Of a stretch of DNA of 64,000 bases, positions 1 to 13,433 are shown in pieces. How positions within the stretch are numbered: position 1 is the stretch's first letter; the number at the start of each line of letters is the position of its first letter. The stretch lies in NCBI GenBank assembly GCA_964016885.1, contig OZ024744.1, positions 115,981,302 through 116,045,301 of the forward strand. Direction: 5' to 3'. The position numbers were made by a program, and so were the translations under genes. The notes under the pieces are model-generated. The model ran no database searches. It worked only from the letters and a program-made list of their open reading frames with translations, and was not told the origin of the DNA. The stretch comes from Eledone cirrhosa (taxonomy: Eukaryota; Mollusca; Cephalopoda; Octopoda; Eledonidae).

Positions 1-3000
1 TCTCTATATATATATAATGTCTCTCATATCTTGTCTCTCTGTCTCTATATATATAATGTCTCTCATATCTTGTCTCTCTCTCTATATATATATAATGTCT
101 CTCATATCTTGTCTCTCTCTCTATATATATAATGTCTCTCATATCTTATCTCTCTCTCTCTATATATATAAAGTCTCTCATATCTTGTCTCTCTCTCTAT
201 ATATAATGTCTCTCATATCTTGTCTCTCTCTCTCTCTATATATATATAATGTCTCTCATATCTTGTCTCTCTCTCTATATATATAATGTCTCTCATATCT
301 TGTCTCTCTCTATATATATATAATGTCTCTCATATCTTGTCTCTCTCTATATATATAATGTCTCTCATATCTTGTCTCTCTCTCTATATATATATAATGT
401 CTCTCATATCTCGTCTCTCTCTCTATATATATATATAATGTCTCTCATATCTTGTCTCTCTCTCTCTATATATATATAATGTCTCTCATAGCCTGTCTCT
501 CTCTCTCTATATATATAATGTCTCTCATATTTTGTCTCTCTCTCTATATATATAATGTCTCTCATAACTTGTCTCACTGTCTCTCTCTATATATAATGTC
601 TCTCATAACTTGTCTCTCTCCTTATATATATAATGTCTCTCATATCTTGTCTCTCTCTCTATATATATAATGTCTCTCATATCTTGTCTCTCTCTCTATA
701 TATATAATGTCTATCATATCTTGTCTCTCTCTCTCTATATATATAATGTCCCTCATATCTTGTCTCTCTCTCTATATATATATAATGTCTCTCATATCTT
801 GTCTCTCTCTCTATATATATAATGTCTCTCGTATCTTGGCTCTCTCTCTATATATATAATGTCTCTCATATCTTGTCTCTCTCTATATATATAATGTCTC
901 TCATATCTTGTCTCTCTCTCTATATATATAATGTCTCTCATATCTTGTCTCTCTCTCTCTATATATATAATGTCTCTCATATCTTGTCTCTCTGTCTCTC
1001 TCTATATATAATGTCTCTCATATCTCGTCTCTCTCTCTATATATATATATAAAGTCTCTCATATCTTGTCTCTCTCTCTATATATATATATAATGTCTCT
1101 CATATCTTGTCCCTCTCTCTCTATAAATAATGTTTCTCATATCTTGTCTCTCTCTCTCTATATATATAATTTCTCTCATATCTTATCTCTCTCTCTATAT
1201 ATATAATGTCTCTCATATCTTGTCTCTCTCTCTCTATATATATATAATGTCTCTCATATCTTGTCTCTCTCTCTATATGTATATAATGTCTCTCATATCT
1301 TGTCCCTCTCTCTCTATATATATAATGTCTCTCAAATCTTGTCTCTCTCCCTCTCTCTCTATATAATGTCTCTCATATCTTGTCTCTCTCTCTCTCTATA
1401 TATATAATGTCTCTCATATCTTGTCTCTCTCTCTCTATATATATAATGTCTCTCATATCTTGTCTCTCTCTCTATATACATATAATGTCTCTCATATCTT
1501 GTCTCTCTCTCTATATATATAATGTCTCTCATATCTTGTCTCTCTCTCTCTATATATATATATAATGTCTCTCATATCTTGTCTCTCTCTCTATATATAC
1601 ATAATGTCTCTCATATCTTGTCCCTCTCTCTCTATAAATAATGTTTCTCATATCTTGTCCCTCTCTCTCTATATATATATATAATGTCTCTCATATCTTG
1701 TCTCTCTCTCTATATATATAATGTCTCTCATATCTTGTCTTTCTCTCTATATATATAAAGTCTCTCATATCTTATCTCTCTCACACTATATATATAAAAT
1801 GCCTCTCATATCTTGTCTCTCTCTCTCTATATATATATAATGTCTCTCATATCTTGTCTCTCTGTCTATATATATAATGTCTCTCATATCTTGTCTCTCT
1901 CTCTATATATATATATAATGTCTCTCATATCTTGTCTCTCTCTCTCTATATATACAATGTCTCTCATATCTTGTCTCTCTCTCTATATATATATAATGTC
2001 TCTCATATCTTGTCTCTCTCTATATATAATGTCTCTCATATCTTGTCGCTCTCTCTCTATATATATAATGTCTCTCATATCTTGTCTCTCTCTATATATA
2101 TAACGTCTCTCATATCTTGTCTCTCTCTCTCTATATATATAATGTCTCTCATATCTTGTCTCTCTCTATATATATAATGTCTCTCATATCTTGTCACTCT
2201 CTCTCTATATATATAATGTCTCTCATATCTTGTCTCTCTCTCTCTATATATATATAATGTCTCTCATATCTTGTCTCTCTCTCTATATATACAATGTCTC
2301 TCATATCTTGTCTCTCTCTCTATATATATATAATGTCTCTCATATCTTGTCTCTCTCTCTATATATATATAATGTCTCTCATATCTTGTCTCTCTCTCTA
2401 TATATATAATGTCTCTCATATCTTATCTCTCTCTCTATATATATATAAAGTCTCTCATATCTTGTCTCTCTCTCTATATATAATGTCTCTCATATCTTGT
2501 CTCTCTCTCTCTATATATATATATAATGTCTCTCATATCTTGTCTCTCTCTCTCTATATATAATGTCTCTCATATCTTGTCTCTCTCTATATATATATAA
2601 TGTCTCTCATATCTTGTCTCTCTCTATATATATAATGTCTCTCATATCTTGTCTCTCTCTCTATATATATATAATGTCTCTCATATCTCGTCTCTCTCTC
2701 TATATATATATATAATGTCTCTCATATCTTGTCTCTCTCTCTCTATATATATATAATGTCTCTCATAGCCTGTCTCTCTCTCTCTATATATATAATGTCT
2801 CTCATAGCCTGTCTCTCTCTCTCTATATATATAATGTCTCTCATATATTGTCTCTCTCTCTATATATATAATGTCTCTCATAACTTGTCTCACTGTCTCT
2901 CTCTATATATAATGTCTCTCATATCTTGTCTCTCTCCTTATATATATAATGTCTCTCATATCTTGTCTCTCTCTCTATATATATAATGTCTCTCATATCT

Positions 3001-5360
3001 TGTCTCTCTCTCTATATATATAATGTCTATCATATCTTGTCTCTCTCTCTCTATATATATAATGTCCCTCATATCTTGTCTCTCTCTCTCTATATATATA
3101 ATGTCTCTCATATCTTGTCTCTCTCTCTATATATATAATGTCTCTCGTATCTTGGCTCTCTCTCTATATATATAATGTCTCTCATATCTTGTCTCTCTCT
3201 ATATATATAATGTCTCTCATATCTTGTCTCTCTCTCTATATATATAATGTCTCTCATATCTTGTCTCTCTCTCTCTATATATATAATGTCTCTCATATCT
3301 TGTCTCTCTGTCTCTCTCTATATATAATGTCTCTCATATCTTGTCTCTCTCTCTCTATATATATATAAAGTCTCTCATATCTTGTCTCTTTCTCTCTCTA
3401 TATATATAATGTCTCTCATATCTTGTCCCTCTCTCTCTATAAATAATGTTTCTCATATCTTGTCTCTCTCTCTATATATATATAATGTCTCTCATATCTT
3501 GTCTCTCTCTCTATATATATAATGTCTCTCATATCTTGTCTCTCTCTCTCTCCATATATATAATGTCTCTCATATCTTGTCTCTCTCTCTCTATATATAT
3601 AAAATGCATCTCATATCTTGTCTCTCTCTCTATATATATATATAATGTCTCTCATATCTTGTCTCTCTGTCTCTATATATAATGTCTCTCATATCTTGTC
3701 TCTCTCTCTCTCTATATATATAATGTCTCTCATATCTTGTCTCTCTCTCTCTATATATATAATGTCCCTCATATCTTGTCTCTCTCTCTATATATATATA
3801 ATGTCTCTCATATCTTGTCTCTCTCTCTATATATATAATGTCTCTCGTATCTTGGCTCTCTCTCTATATATATAATGTCTCTCATATCTTGTCTCTCTCT
3901 ATATATATAATGTCTCTCATATCTTGTCTCTCTCTCTATATATATAATGTCTCTCATATCTTGTCTCTCTCTCTCTATATATATAATGTCTCTCATATCT
4001 TGTCTCTCTGTCTCTCTCTATATATAATGTCTCTCATATCTCGTCTCTCTCTCTCTATATATATATAAAGTCTCTCATATCTTGTCTCTCTCTCTATATA
4101 TATATATAATGTCTCTCATATCTTGTCCCTCTCTCTCTATAAATAATGTTTCTCATATCTTGTCTCTCTCTCTCTATATATATAATTTCTCTCATATCTT
4201 GTCTCTCTCTCTCTATATATATATAATGTCTCTCATATCTTGTCTCTCTCTCTATATGTATATAATGTCTCTCATATCTTGTCCCTCTCTCTCTATATAT
4301 ATAATGTCTCTCAAATCTTGTCTCTCTCCCTCTCTCTCTATATAATGTCTCTCATATCTTGTCTCTCTCTCTCTATATATATATAATGTCTCTCATATCT
4401 TGTCTCTCTCTCTCTATATATATAATGTCTCTCATATCTTGTCTCTCTCTCTATATACATATAATGTCTCTCATATCTTGTCTCTCTCTCTATATATATA
4501 ATGTCTCTCATATCTTGTCTCTCTCTCTCTATATATATATATAATGTCTCTCATATCTTGTCTCTCTCTCTATATATACATAATGTCTCTCATATCTTGT
4601 CCCTCTCTCTCTATAAATAATGTTTCTCATATCTTGTCCCTCTCTCTCTATATATATATATAATGTCTCTCATATCTTGTCTCTCTCTCTATATATATAA
4701 TGTCTCTCATATCTTGTCTTTCTCTCTATATATATAAAGTCTCTCATATCTTATCTCTCTCACACTATATATATAAAATGCCTCTCATATCTTGTCTCTC
4801 TCTCTATATATATATATAATGTCTCTCATATCTTGTCTCTCTGTCTATATATATAATGTCTCTCATATCTTGTCTCTCTCTCTATATATATATATAATGT
4901 CTCTCATATCTTGTCTCTCTCTCTATATATATACAATGTCTCTCATATCTTGTCTCTCTCTCTATATATATATAATGTCTCTCATATCTTGCCTCTCTCT
5001 ATATATAATGTCTCTCATATCTTGTCGCTCTCTCTCTATATATATCATGTCTCTCATATCTTGTCTCTCTCTATATATATATAATGTCTCTCATATCTTG
5101 TCTCTCTCTCTCTATATATATAATGTCTCTCATATCTTGTCTCTCTCTATATATATAATGTCTCTCATATCTTGTCACTCTCTCTCTATATATATAATGT
5201 CTCTCATATCTTGTCTCTCTCTCTCTCTATATATATAATGTCTCTCATATCTTGTCTCTCTCTCTATATATACAATGTCTCTCATATCTTGTCTCTCTCT
5301 CTATATATATATAATGTCTCTCATATCTTGTCTCTCTCTCTATATATATATAATGTCTCT

Positions 5361-5396
5361 CATATCTTGTCTCTGTCTCTCATATCTTATCTCTCT
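5361..5396. repeat. Collapsed unit lacking its TA tract
   Basis: Here CTTGTCTCT runs straight into GTCTCTCATATCTTATC, with no (TA)n run and no AATG. In the parallel stretch near 2,390-2,430 a normal unit lies at this place. The deletion joins two GTCTCT motifs, so it looks like a short-direct-repeat deletion that removed the TA run and core start. It is the clearest case in the window of a unit losing a whole module. Confidence 0.75.
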
Positions 5397-5714
5397 CTCT
5401 ATATATATATAAAGTCTCTCATATCTTGTCTCTCTCTCTATATATAATGTCTCTCATATCTTGTCTCTCTCTCTCTCTATATATATATAATGTCTCTCAT
5501 ATCTTGTCTCTCTCTCTCTATATATAATGTCTCTCATATCTTGTCTCTCTCTATATATATATAATGTCTCTCATATCTTGTCTCTCTCTATATATATAAT
5601 GTCTCTCATATCTTATCTCTCTCTCTATATATATATAATGTCTCTCATATCTTGTCTCTCTCTCTATATATATAATGTCTCTCATATCTTGTCTCTCTCT
5701 CTCTCTATATATAT

Positions 5715-7664
5715 AATGTCTCTCATATCTTGTCTCTCTCTCTCTCTATATATAAAATGCATCTCATATCTTGTCTCTCTCTCTATATATATATATAATG
5801 TCTCTCATATCTTGTCTCTCTGTCTCTATATATAATGTCTCTCATATCTTGTCTCTCTCTCTCTATATATATATAATGTCTCTCATATCTTGTCTCTCTC
5901 TCTCTATATATATAATGTCCCTCATATCTTGTCTCTCTCTCTATATATATATAATGTCTCTCATATCTTGTCTCTCTCTCTCTATATATAATGTCTCTCG
6001 TATCTTGGCTCTCTCTCTATATATATAATGTCTCTCATATCTTGTCTCTCTCTATATATATAATGTCTCTCATATCTTGTCTCTCTCTCTATATATATAA
6101 TGTCTCTCATATCTTGTCTCTCTCTCTCTATATATATAATGTCTCTCATATCTTGTCTCTCTGTCTCTCTCTATATATAATGTCTCTCATATCTCGTCTC
6201 TCTCTCTCTATATATATATAAAGTCTCTCATATCTTGTCTCTCTCTCTATATATATATATAATGTCTCTCATATCTTGTCCCTCTCTCTCTATAAATAAT
6301 GTTTCTCATATCTTGTCTCTCTCTCTCTATATATATAATTTCTCTCATATCTTATCTCTCTCTCTATATATATAATGTCTCTCATATCTTGTCTCTCTCT
6401 CTCTCTATATATATAATGTCTCTCATATCTTGTCTCTCTCTCTATATGTATATAATGTCTCTCATATCTTGTCCCTCTCTCTCTATATATATAATGTCTC
6501 TCAAATCTTGTCTCTCTCCCTCTCTCTCTATATAATGTCTCTCATATCTTGTCTCTCTCTCTCTCTATATATATAATGTCTCTCATATCTTGTCTCTCTC
6601 TCTCTATATATATAATGTCTCTCATATCTTGTCTCTCTCTCTATATACATATAATGTCTCTCATATCTTGTCTCTCTCTCTATACATATAATGTCTCTCA
6701 TATCTTGTCTCTCTCTCTCTCTATATATAAAATGCATCTCATATCTTGTCTCTCTCTCTATATATATATATAATGTCTCTCATATCTTGTCTCTCTGTCT
6801 CTATATATAATGTCTCTCATATCTTGTCTCTCTCTCTCTCTATATATATAATGTCTCTTATATCTTGTCTCTCTCTCTCTATATATATAATGTCCCTCAT
6901 ATCTTGTCTCTCTCTCTATATATATATAATGTCTCTCATATCTTGTCTCTCTCTCTATATATATAATGTCTCTCGTATCTTGGCTCTCTCTCTATATATA
7001 TAATGTCTCTCATATCTTGTCTCTCTCTATATATATAATGTCTCTCATATCTTGTCTCTCTCTCTATATATATAATGTCTCTCATATCTTGTCTCTCTCT
7101 CTCTATATATATAATGTCTCTCATATCTTGTCTCTCTGTCTCTCTCTATATATAATGTCTCTCATATCTCGTCTCTCTCTCTCTATATATATATAAAGTC
7201 TCTCATATCTTGTCTCTCTCTCTATATATATATATAATGTCTCTCATATCTTGTCCCTCTCTCTCTATAAATAATGTTTCTCATATCTTATCTCTCTCTC
7301 TCTATATATATAATTTCTCTCATATCTTATCTCTCTCTCTATATATATAATGTCTCTCATATCTTGTCTCTCTCTCTCTATATATATATAATGTCTCTCA
7401 TATCTTGTCTCTCTCTCTATATGTATATAATGTCTCTCATATCTTGTCCCTCTCTCTCTATATATATAATGTCTCTCAAATCTTGTCTCTCTCCCTCTCT
7501 CTCTATATAATGTCTCTCATATCTTGTCTCTCTCTCTCTCTATATATATAATGTCTCTCATATCTTGTCTCTCTCTCTCTATATATATAATGTCTCTCAT
7601 ATCTTGTCTCTCTCTCTATATACATATAATGTCTCTCATATCTTGTCTCTCTCTCTATATATAT
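5715..7664. repeat. 975-bp tandem duplication (two copies)
   Basis: Positions about 5,715-6,689 and 6,690-7,664 are near-identical neighbours at a constant offset of 975 bp, which is 25 units of 39 bp. Shared landmarks include AAAATGCATCTC (5,755 and 6,730), the GTATCTTGGC unit (6,000 and 6,975) and the TATAAATAATGTTTCTC unit (about 6,293 and 7,268). The copies differ by a few substitutions, such as one unit with CTTATCTC in place of CTTGTCTC near 7,287. The outer edges are placed only to within about one unit, because flanking units resemble each other. Confidence 0.85.
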
Positions 7665-8769
7665 AATGTCTCTCATATCTTGTCTCTCTCTCTCTATATA
7701 TATATATAATGTCTCTCATATCTTGTCTCTCTCTCTATATATACATAATGTCTCTCATATCTTGTCCCTCTCTCTCTATAAATAATGTTTCTCATATCTT
7801 GTCCCTCTCTCTCTATATATATATATAATGTCTCTCATATCTTGTCTCTCTCTCTATATATATAATGTCTCTCATATCTTGTCTTTCTCTCTGTATATAT
7901 AAAGTCTCTCATATCTTATCTCTCTCACACTATATATATAAAATGCCTCTCATATCTTGTCTCTCTCTCTATATATATATATAATGTCTCTCATATCTTG
8001 TCTCTCTGTCTATATATATAATGTCTCTCATATCTTGTCTCTCTCTCTATATATATATATAATGTCTCTCATATCTTGTCTCTCTCTATATATACAATGT
8101 CTCTCATATCTTGTCTCTCTCTCTATATATATATAATGTCTCTCATATCTTGTCTCTCTCTATATATAATGTCTCTCATATCTTGTCGCTCTCTCTCTAT
8201 ATATATAATGTCTCTCATATCTTGTCTCTCTCTATATATATATAATGTCTCTCATATCTTGTCTCTCTCTCTCTATATATATAATGTCTCTCATATCTTG
8301 TCTCTCTCTATATATATAATGTCTCTCATATCTTGTCACTCTCTCTCTATATATATAATGTCTCTCATATCTTGTCTCTCTCTCTCTCTATATATATAAT
8401 GTCTCTCATATCTTGTCTCTCTCTCTATATATACAATGTCTCTCATATCTTGTCTCTCTCTCTATATATATATAATGTCTCTCATATCTTGTCTCTCTCT
8501 CTATATATATATAATGTCTCTCATATCTTGTCTCTCTCTCTATATATATAATGTCTCTCATATCTTATCTCTCTCTCTATATATATATAAAGTCTCTCAT
8601 ATCTTGTCTCTCTCTCTATATATAATGTCTCTCATATCTTGTCTCTCTCTCTCTCTATATATATATAATGTCTCTCATATCTTGTCTCTCTCTCTCTATA
8701 TATAATGTCTCTCATATCTTGTCTCTCTCTATATATATATAATGTCTCTCATATCTTGTCTCTCTCTAT

Positions 8770-9240
8770 ATATATAATGTCTCTCATATCTTATCTCTCT
8801 CTCTATATATATATAATGTCTCTCATATCTCGTCTCTCTCTCTATATATATAATGTCTCTCATATCTTGTCTCTCTCTCTCTATATATATATAATGTCTC
8901 TCATAGCCTGTCTCTCTCTCTCTATATATATAATGTCTCTCATATCTTGTCTCTCTCTCTATATATATAATGTCTCTCATAACTTGTCTCACTGTCTCTC
9001 TATATATATAATGTCTCTCATATCTTATCTCTCTCTCTATATATATATAATGTCTCTCATATCTCGTCTCTCTCTCTATATATATAATGTCTCTCATATC
9101 TTGTCTCTCTCTCTCTATATATATATAATGTCTCTCATAGCCTGTCTCTCTCTCTCTATATATATAATGTCTCTCATATCTTGTCTCTCTCTCTATATAT
9201 ATAATGTCTCTCATATCTTGTCTCTCTCTCTATATATATA
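8770..9240. repeat. 234-bp local tandem duplication
   Basis: A block of six 39-bp units is present twice in a row. The CTTATCTC unit followed by an ATCTCGTC unit occurs at about 8,791 and again 234 bp later at about 9,025. The same is true of the CATAGCCTG unit (about 8,904 and 9,138). The corresponding region of the composite copy (about 26.6-26.75 kb) has the block only once, so this is a local expansion confined to this HOR copy. Confidence 0.8.
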
Positions 9241-10935
9241 ATGTCTCTCATATCTTGTCTCTCTCTCTATATATATAATGTCTCTCATAACTTGTCTCAC
9301 TGTCTCTCTCTATATATAATGTCTCTCATAACTTGTCTCTCTCCTTATATATATAATGTCTCTCATATCTTGTCTCTCTCTCTCTATATATAATGTCTAT
9401 CATATCTTGTCTCTCTCTCTATATATATATAATGTCTCTCATATCTTGTCTCTCTCTCTCTATATATATAATGTCCCTCATATCTTGTCTCTCTCTCTCT
9501 ATATATATAATGTCTCTCATATCTTGTCTCTCTCTCTATATATATAATGTCTCTCGTATCTTGGCTCTCTCTCTATATATATAATGTCTCTCATATCTTG
9601 TCTCTCTCTATATATATAATGTCTCTCATATCTTGTCTCTCTCTCTATATATATAATGTCTCTCATATCTTGTCTCTCTCTCTCTATATATATAATGTCT
9701 CTCATATCTTGTCTCTCTGTCTCTCTCTATATATAATGTCTCTCATATCTTGTCTCTCTCTCTCTATATATATATAAAGTCTCTCATATCTTGTCTCTTT
9801 CTCTCTCTATATATATAATGTCTCTCATATCTTGTCCCTCTCTCTCTATAAATAATGTTTCTCATATCTTGTCTCTCTCTCTATATATATATAATGTCTC
9901 TCATATCTTGTCTCTCTCTCTATATATATAATGTCTCTCATATCTTGTCTCTCTCTCTCTCTATATATATAATGTCTCTCATATCTTGTCTCTCTCTCTC
10001 TCTATATATAAAATGCATCTCATATCTTGTCTCTCTCTCTATATATATATATAATGTCTCTCATATCTTGTCTCTCTGTCTCTATATATAATGTCTCTCA
10101 TATCTTGTCTCTCTCTCTATATATATATATAATGTCTCTCATATCTTGTCTCTCTCTCTCTCTATATATATAATGTCTCTCATATCTTGTCTCTCTCTCT
10201 ATATATATATTATGTCTCTCATATCTTGTCTCTCTCTATATATATAATGTCTCTCATATCTTGTCTCTCTCTCTCTATATATATAATGTCTCTCATATCT
10301 TGTCTCTCTCTCTATATATACAATGTCTCTCATATCTTGTCTCTCTCTCTATATATATATAATGTCTCTCATATCTTGTCTCTCTCTATATATATAATGT
10401 CTCTCATATCTTGTCGCTCTCTCTCTATATATATAATGTCTCTCATATCTTGTCTCTCTCTATATATATAATGTCTCTCATATCATGTCACTCTCTCTCT
10501 ATATATATAATGTCTCTCATATCTTGTCTCTCTCTCTCTCTATATATATAATGTCTCTCATATCTTCTCTCTCTCTCTATATATACAATGTCTGTCATAT
10601 CTTGTCTCTTTCTATCTATATATATAATGTCTCTCATATCTTGTCTCTCTCTCTATATATATATAATGTCTCTCATATCTTGTGTCTCTCTCTCTCTATA
10701 TATATATAATGTCTCTCATATCTTGTCTCTCTCTCTCTATATATATAATGTCTCTCATATCTTGTCTCTCTCTCTCTATATATATAATGTCTCTCATATC
10801 TTGTCTCTCTCTATATATATATAATGTCTCTCATATCTTGTCTCTCTCTCTATATATATAATGTCTCTCATATCTTGTCTCTCTCTCTATATATATACTG
10901 TCTCTCATATCTTGTCTCTCTCTCTATATATATAT

Positions 10936-13433
10936 AATGTTTCTCATATCTTGTCTCTCTGTCTCTCTCTATATATAATGTCTCTCATATCTTGTCTCTC
11001 TCTCTCTCTATATATATAAAGTCTCTCATATCTTGTCTCTCTCTATATATACAATGTCTCTCATATCTTGTCCCTCTCTCTCTATATATATATAATGTCT
11101 CTCATATCTTATCTCTCTCTCTCTATATATATAAAATGCCTCTCATATCTTGTCTCTCTCTCTCTCTATATATATAATGTCTCTCATATCTTGTCTCACT
11201 CTCTCTATATATATAATGTCTCTCATATCTTGTCTCTCTCTTTCTCTATATATATAATGTCTCTCATATCTTGTCTCTCTCTCTATATATATATATAATG
11301 TCTCTCATATCTTGTCTCTCTCTCTATATATATATTATGTCTCTCATATCTTGTCTCTCTCTATATATATATAATGTCTCTCATATCTTGTCTCTCTCTC
11401 TATATATATAATGTCTCTCATATCTTGTCTCTCTCTATATATATATAATGTCTATCATATATTGTCTCTCTCTCTCTATATATATAATGTCTCTCATATC
11501 TTGTCTCTCTGTCTCTCTCTATATATAATGTCTCTCATATCTTGTCTCTCTCTCTCTATATATATATAAAGTCTCTCATATCTTGTCTCTCTCTCTATAT
11601 ACAATGTCTCTCATATCTTGTCTCTCTCTCTATCTATATATATAATGTCTCTCATATCTTGTCTCTCTCTATATATATATAATGTCTCTCATATCTTGTC
11701 CCTCTCTCTCTATAAATAATGTTTCTCATATCTTGTCCCTCCCTCTCTATATATATATAATGTCTCTCATATCTTGTCTCTCTCTCTCTATATATATATA
11801 TATAATGTCTCTCATATCTTGTCTCTCTCTCTATATATACAATGTCTCTCATATCTTGTCTCTTTCTCTATATATATATAATGTCTCTCATATCTTGTCT
11901 CTCTCTCTATATATATATAATGTCTCTCATATCTTGTCTCTCTCTCTATATATATAATGTCTCTCATATCTTATCTCTCTCTCTCTATATATATAAAGTC
12001 TCTCATATCTTGTCTCTCTCTCTATATATAATGTCTCTCATATCTTGTGTCTCTCTCTCTCTCTATATATATAATGTCTCTCATATCTTGTCTCTCTCTC
12101 TATATATATAATGTCTCTCATATCTTGTCTCTCTCTCTCTATATATATAATGTCTCTCATATCTTGTCTCTCTCTCTATATATATATAATGTCTCTCATA
12201 TCTTGTATCTCTCTCTATATATATAATGTCTCTCATATCTTGTCTCTCTCTATATATATATAATGTCTCTCATATCTTGTCTCTCTCTATATATATAATG
12301 TCTCTCATATCTTGTCTCTCTCTCTATATATATAATGTCTCTTATATCTTGTCTCTCTCTCTCTATATATATAATGTCTCTCATATCTTGTCTCTCTGTC
12401 TCTCTCTATATATAATGTCTCTCATATCTTGTCTCTCTCTCTCTATATATATAAAGTCTCTCATATCTTGTCTCTCTCTCTATATACAATGTCTCTCATA
12501 TCTTGTCTCTCTCTCTCTATATATATATAATGTCTCTCATATCTTGTCTCTCTCTCTATTTATATATAATGTCTCTCATATCTTGTCTCTCTCTCTATAT
12601 ATATAATGTCTCTCACATCTTATCTCTCTCTCTATATATATATATAATGTCTCTCATATCTTGTCTCTGTCTCTCTATATATATATAATGTCTCTCATAT
12701 CTTGTCTCTCTCTCTCTCTATATATATGTAATGTCTCTCATATCTTGTCTCTCTCTCTATATATATAATGTCTCTCATATCTTGTCTCTCTCTCTATATG
12801 TATATAATGTCTCTCATATCTTGTCTCTCTCTCTCTATATATATAATGTCTCTCATATCTTGTCTCTCTCTCTATATATATATAATGTCTCTCATATCTT
12901 GTCTCTCTCTCTCTCTATATATAATGTCTCTCATATCTTATCTCTCTCTCTATATATATAATGTCTCTCATATCTTGTCTCTCTCTCTCTCTATATATAT
13001 AATGTCTCTCATATCTTGTCTCTCTCTCTATATGTATATAATGTCTCTCATATCTTGTCCCTCTCTCTCTATATATATAATGTCTCTCATATCTTGTCTC
13101 TCTCCCTCTCTCTCTATATAATGTCTCTCATATCTTGTCTCTCTCTCTATATATATATATAATGTCTCTCATATCTTGTCTCTCTCTCTATATATATAAT
13201 GTCTCTCATATCTTGTCTCTCACTCTATATACATATAATGTCTCTCATATCTTGTCTCTCTCTCTATATATATAATGTCTCTCATATCTTGTCTCTCTCT
13301 CTCTATATATATATATAATGTCTCTCATATCTTGTCTCTCTCTCTATATATATATAATGTCTCTCATATCTTGTCCCTCTCTCTCTATAAATAATGTTTC
13401 TCATATCTTGTCCCTCTCTCTCTATATATATAT
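10936..13433. repeat. 2,498-bp HOR block, copy 1
   Basis: First of two adjacent copies at a constant offset of 2,498 bp. The left edge is at an AATGTTTCTC core (10,936). The matching core at 13,434 begins copy 2, and sequence to the left of the two points differs, so the breakpoint can be placed inside a TA run just before the core. The block contains recognisable variant units: the TATAAATAATGTTTCTC unit (about 11,712), the ATATGTATATAATG unit (about 12,797) and a CCCTCTCTCTC-plus-TATATAATG unit near 13,115. The copies appear essentially identical over this length, which implies recent duplication or ongoing homogenisation. Confidence 0.9.

Larger units (their letters stand above)
1..10935. 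repeat. HOR domain 1: 2.6-3.2 kb higher-order period
   Basis: This stretch is satellite only, with no gene. Variant units recur in the same order, which reveals a higher-order period. The unit with core variant GTATCTTGGC occurs at 831, 3,147, 3,847, 6,000, 6,975 and 9,556. The unit with CACACTATATATATAAAATG occurs at 1,782, 4,761 and 7,926, giving spacings of 2,979 and 3,165 bp. Between these markers long runs match almost base for base, for example about 1,380-2,180 with 4,359-5,156. The irregular spacing (2,316, 700, 2,153, 975 and 2,581 bp for the first marker) shows that smaller duplications and deletions have been laid over the main period. Both markers reappear once more, at 27,061 and 25,735, inside the composite copy further right. 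Confidence 0.88.

Noticed and set aside
1120..1140. TATAAATAATGTTTCTC units as a distinct inserted element
   Set aside because: They are ordinary units with a few substitutions and keep the array's length and phase; they are variant monomers and not insertions.
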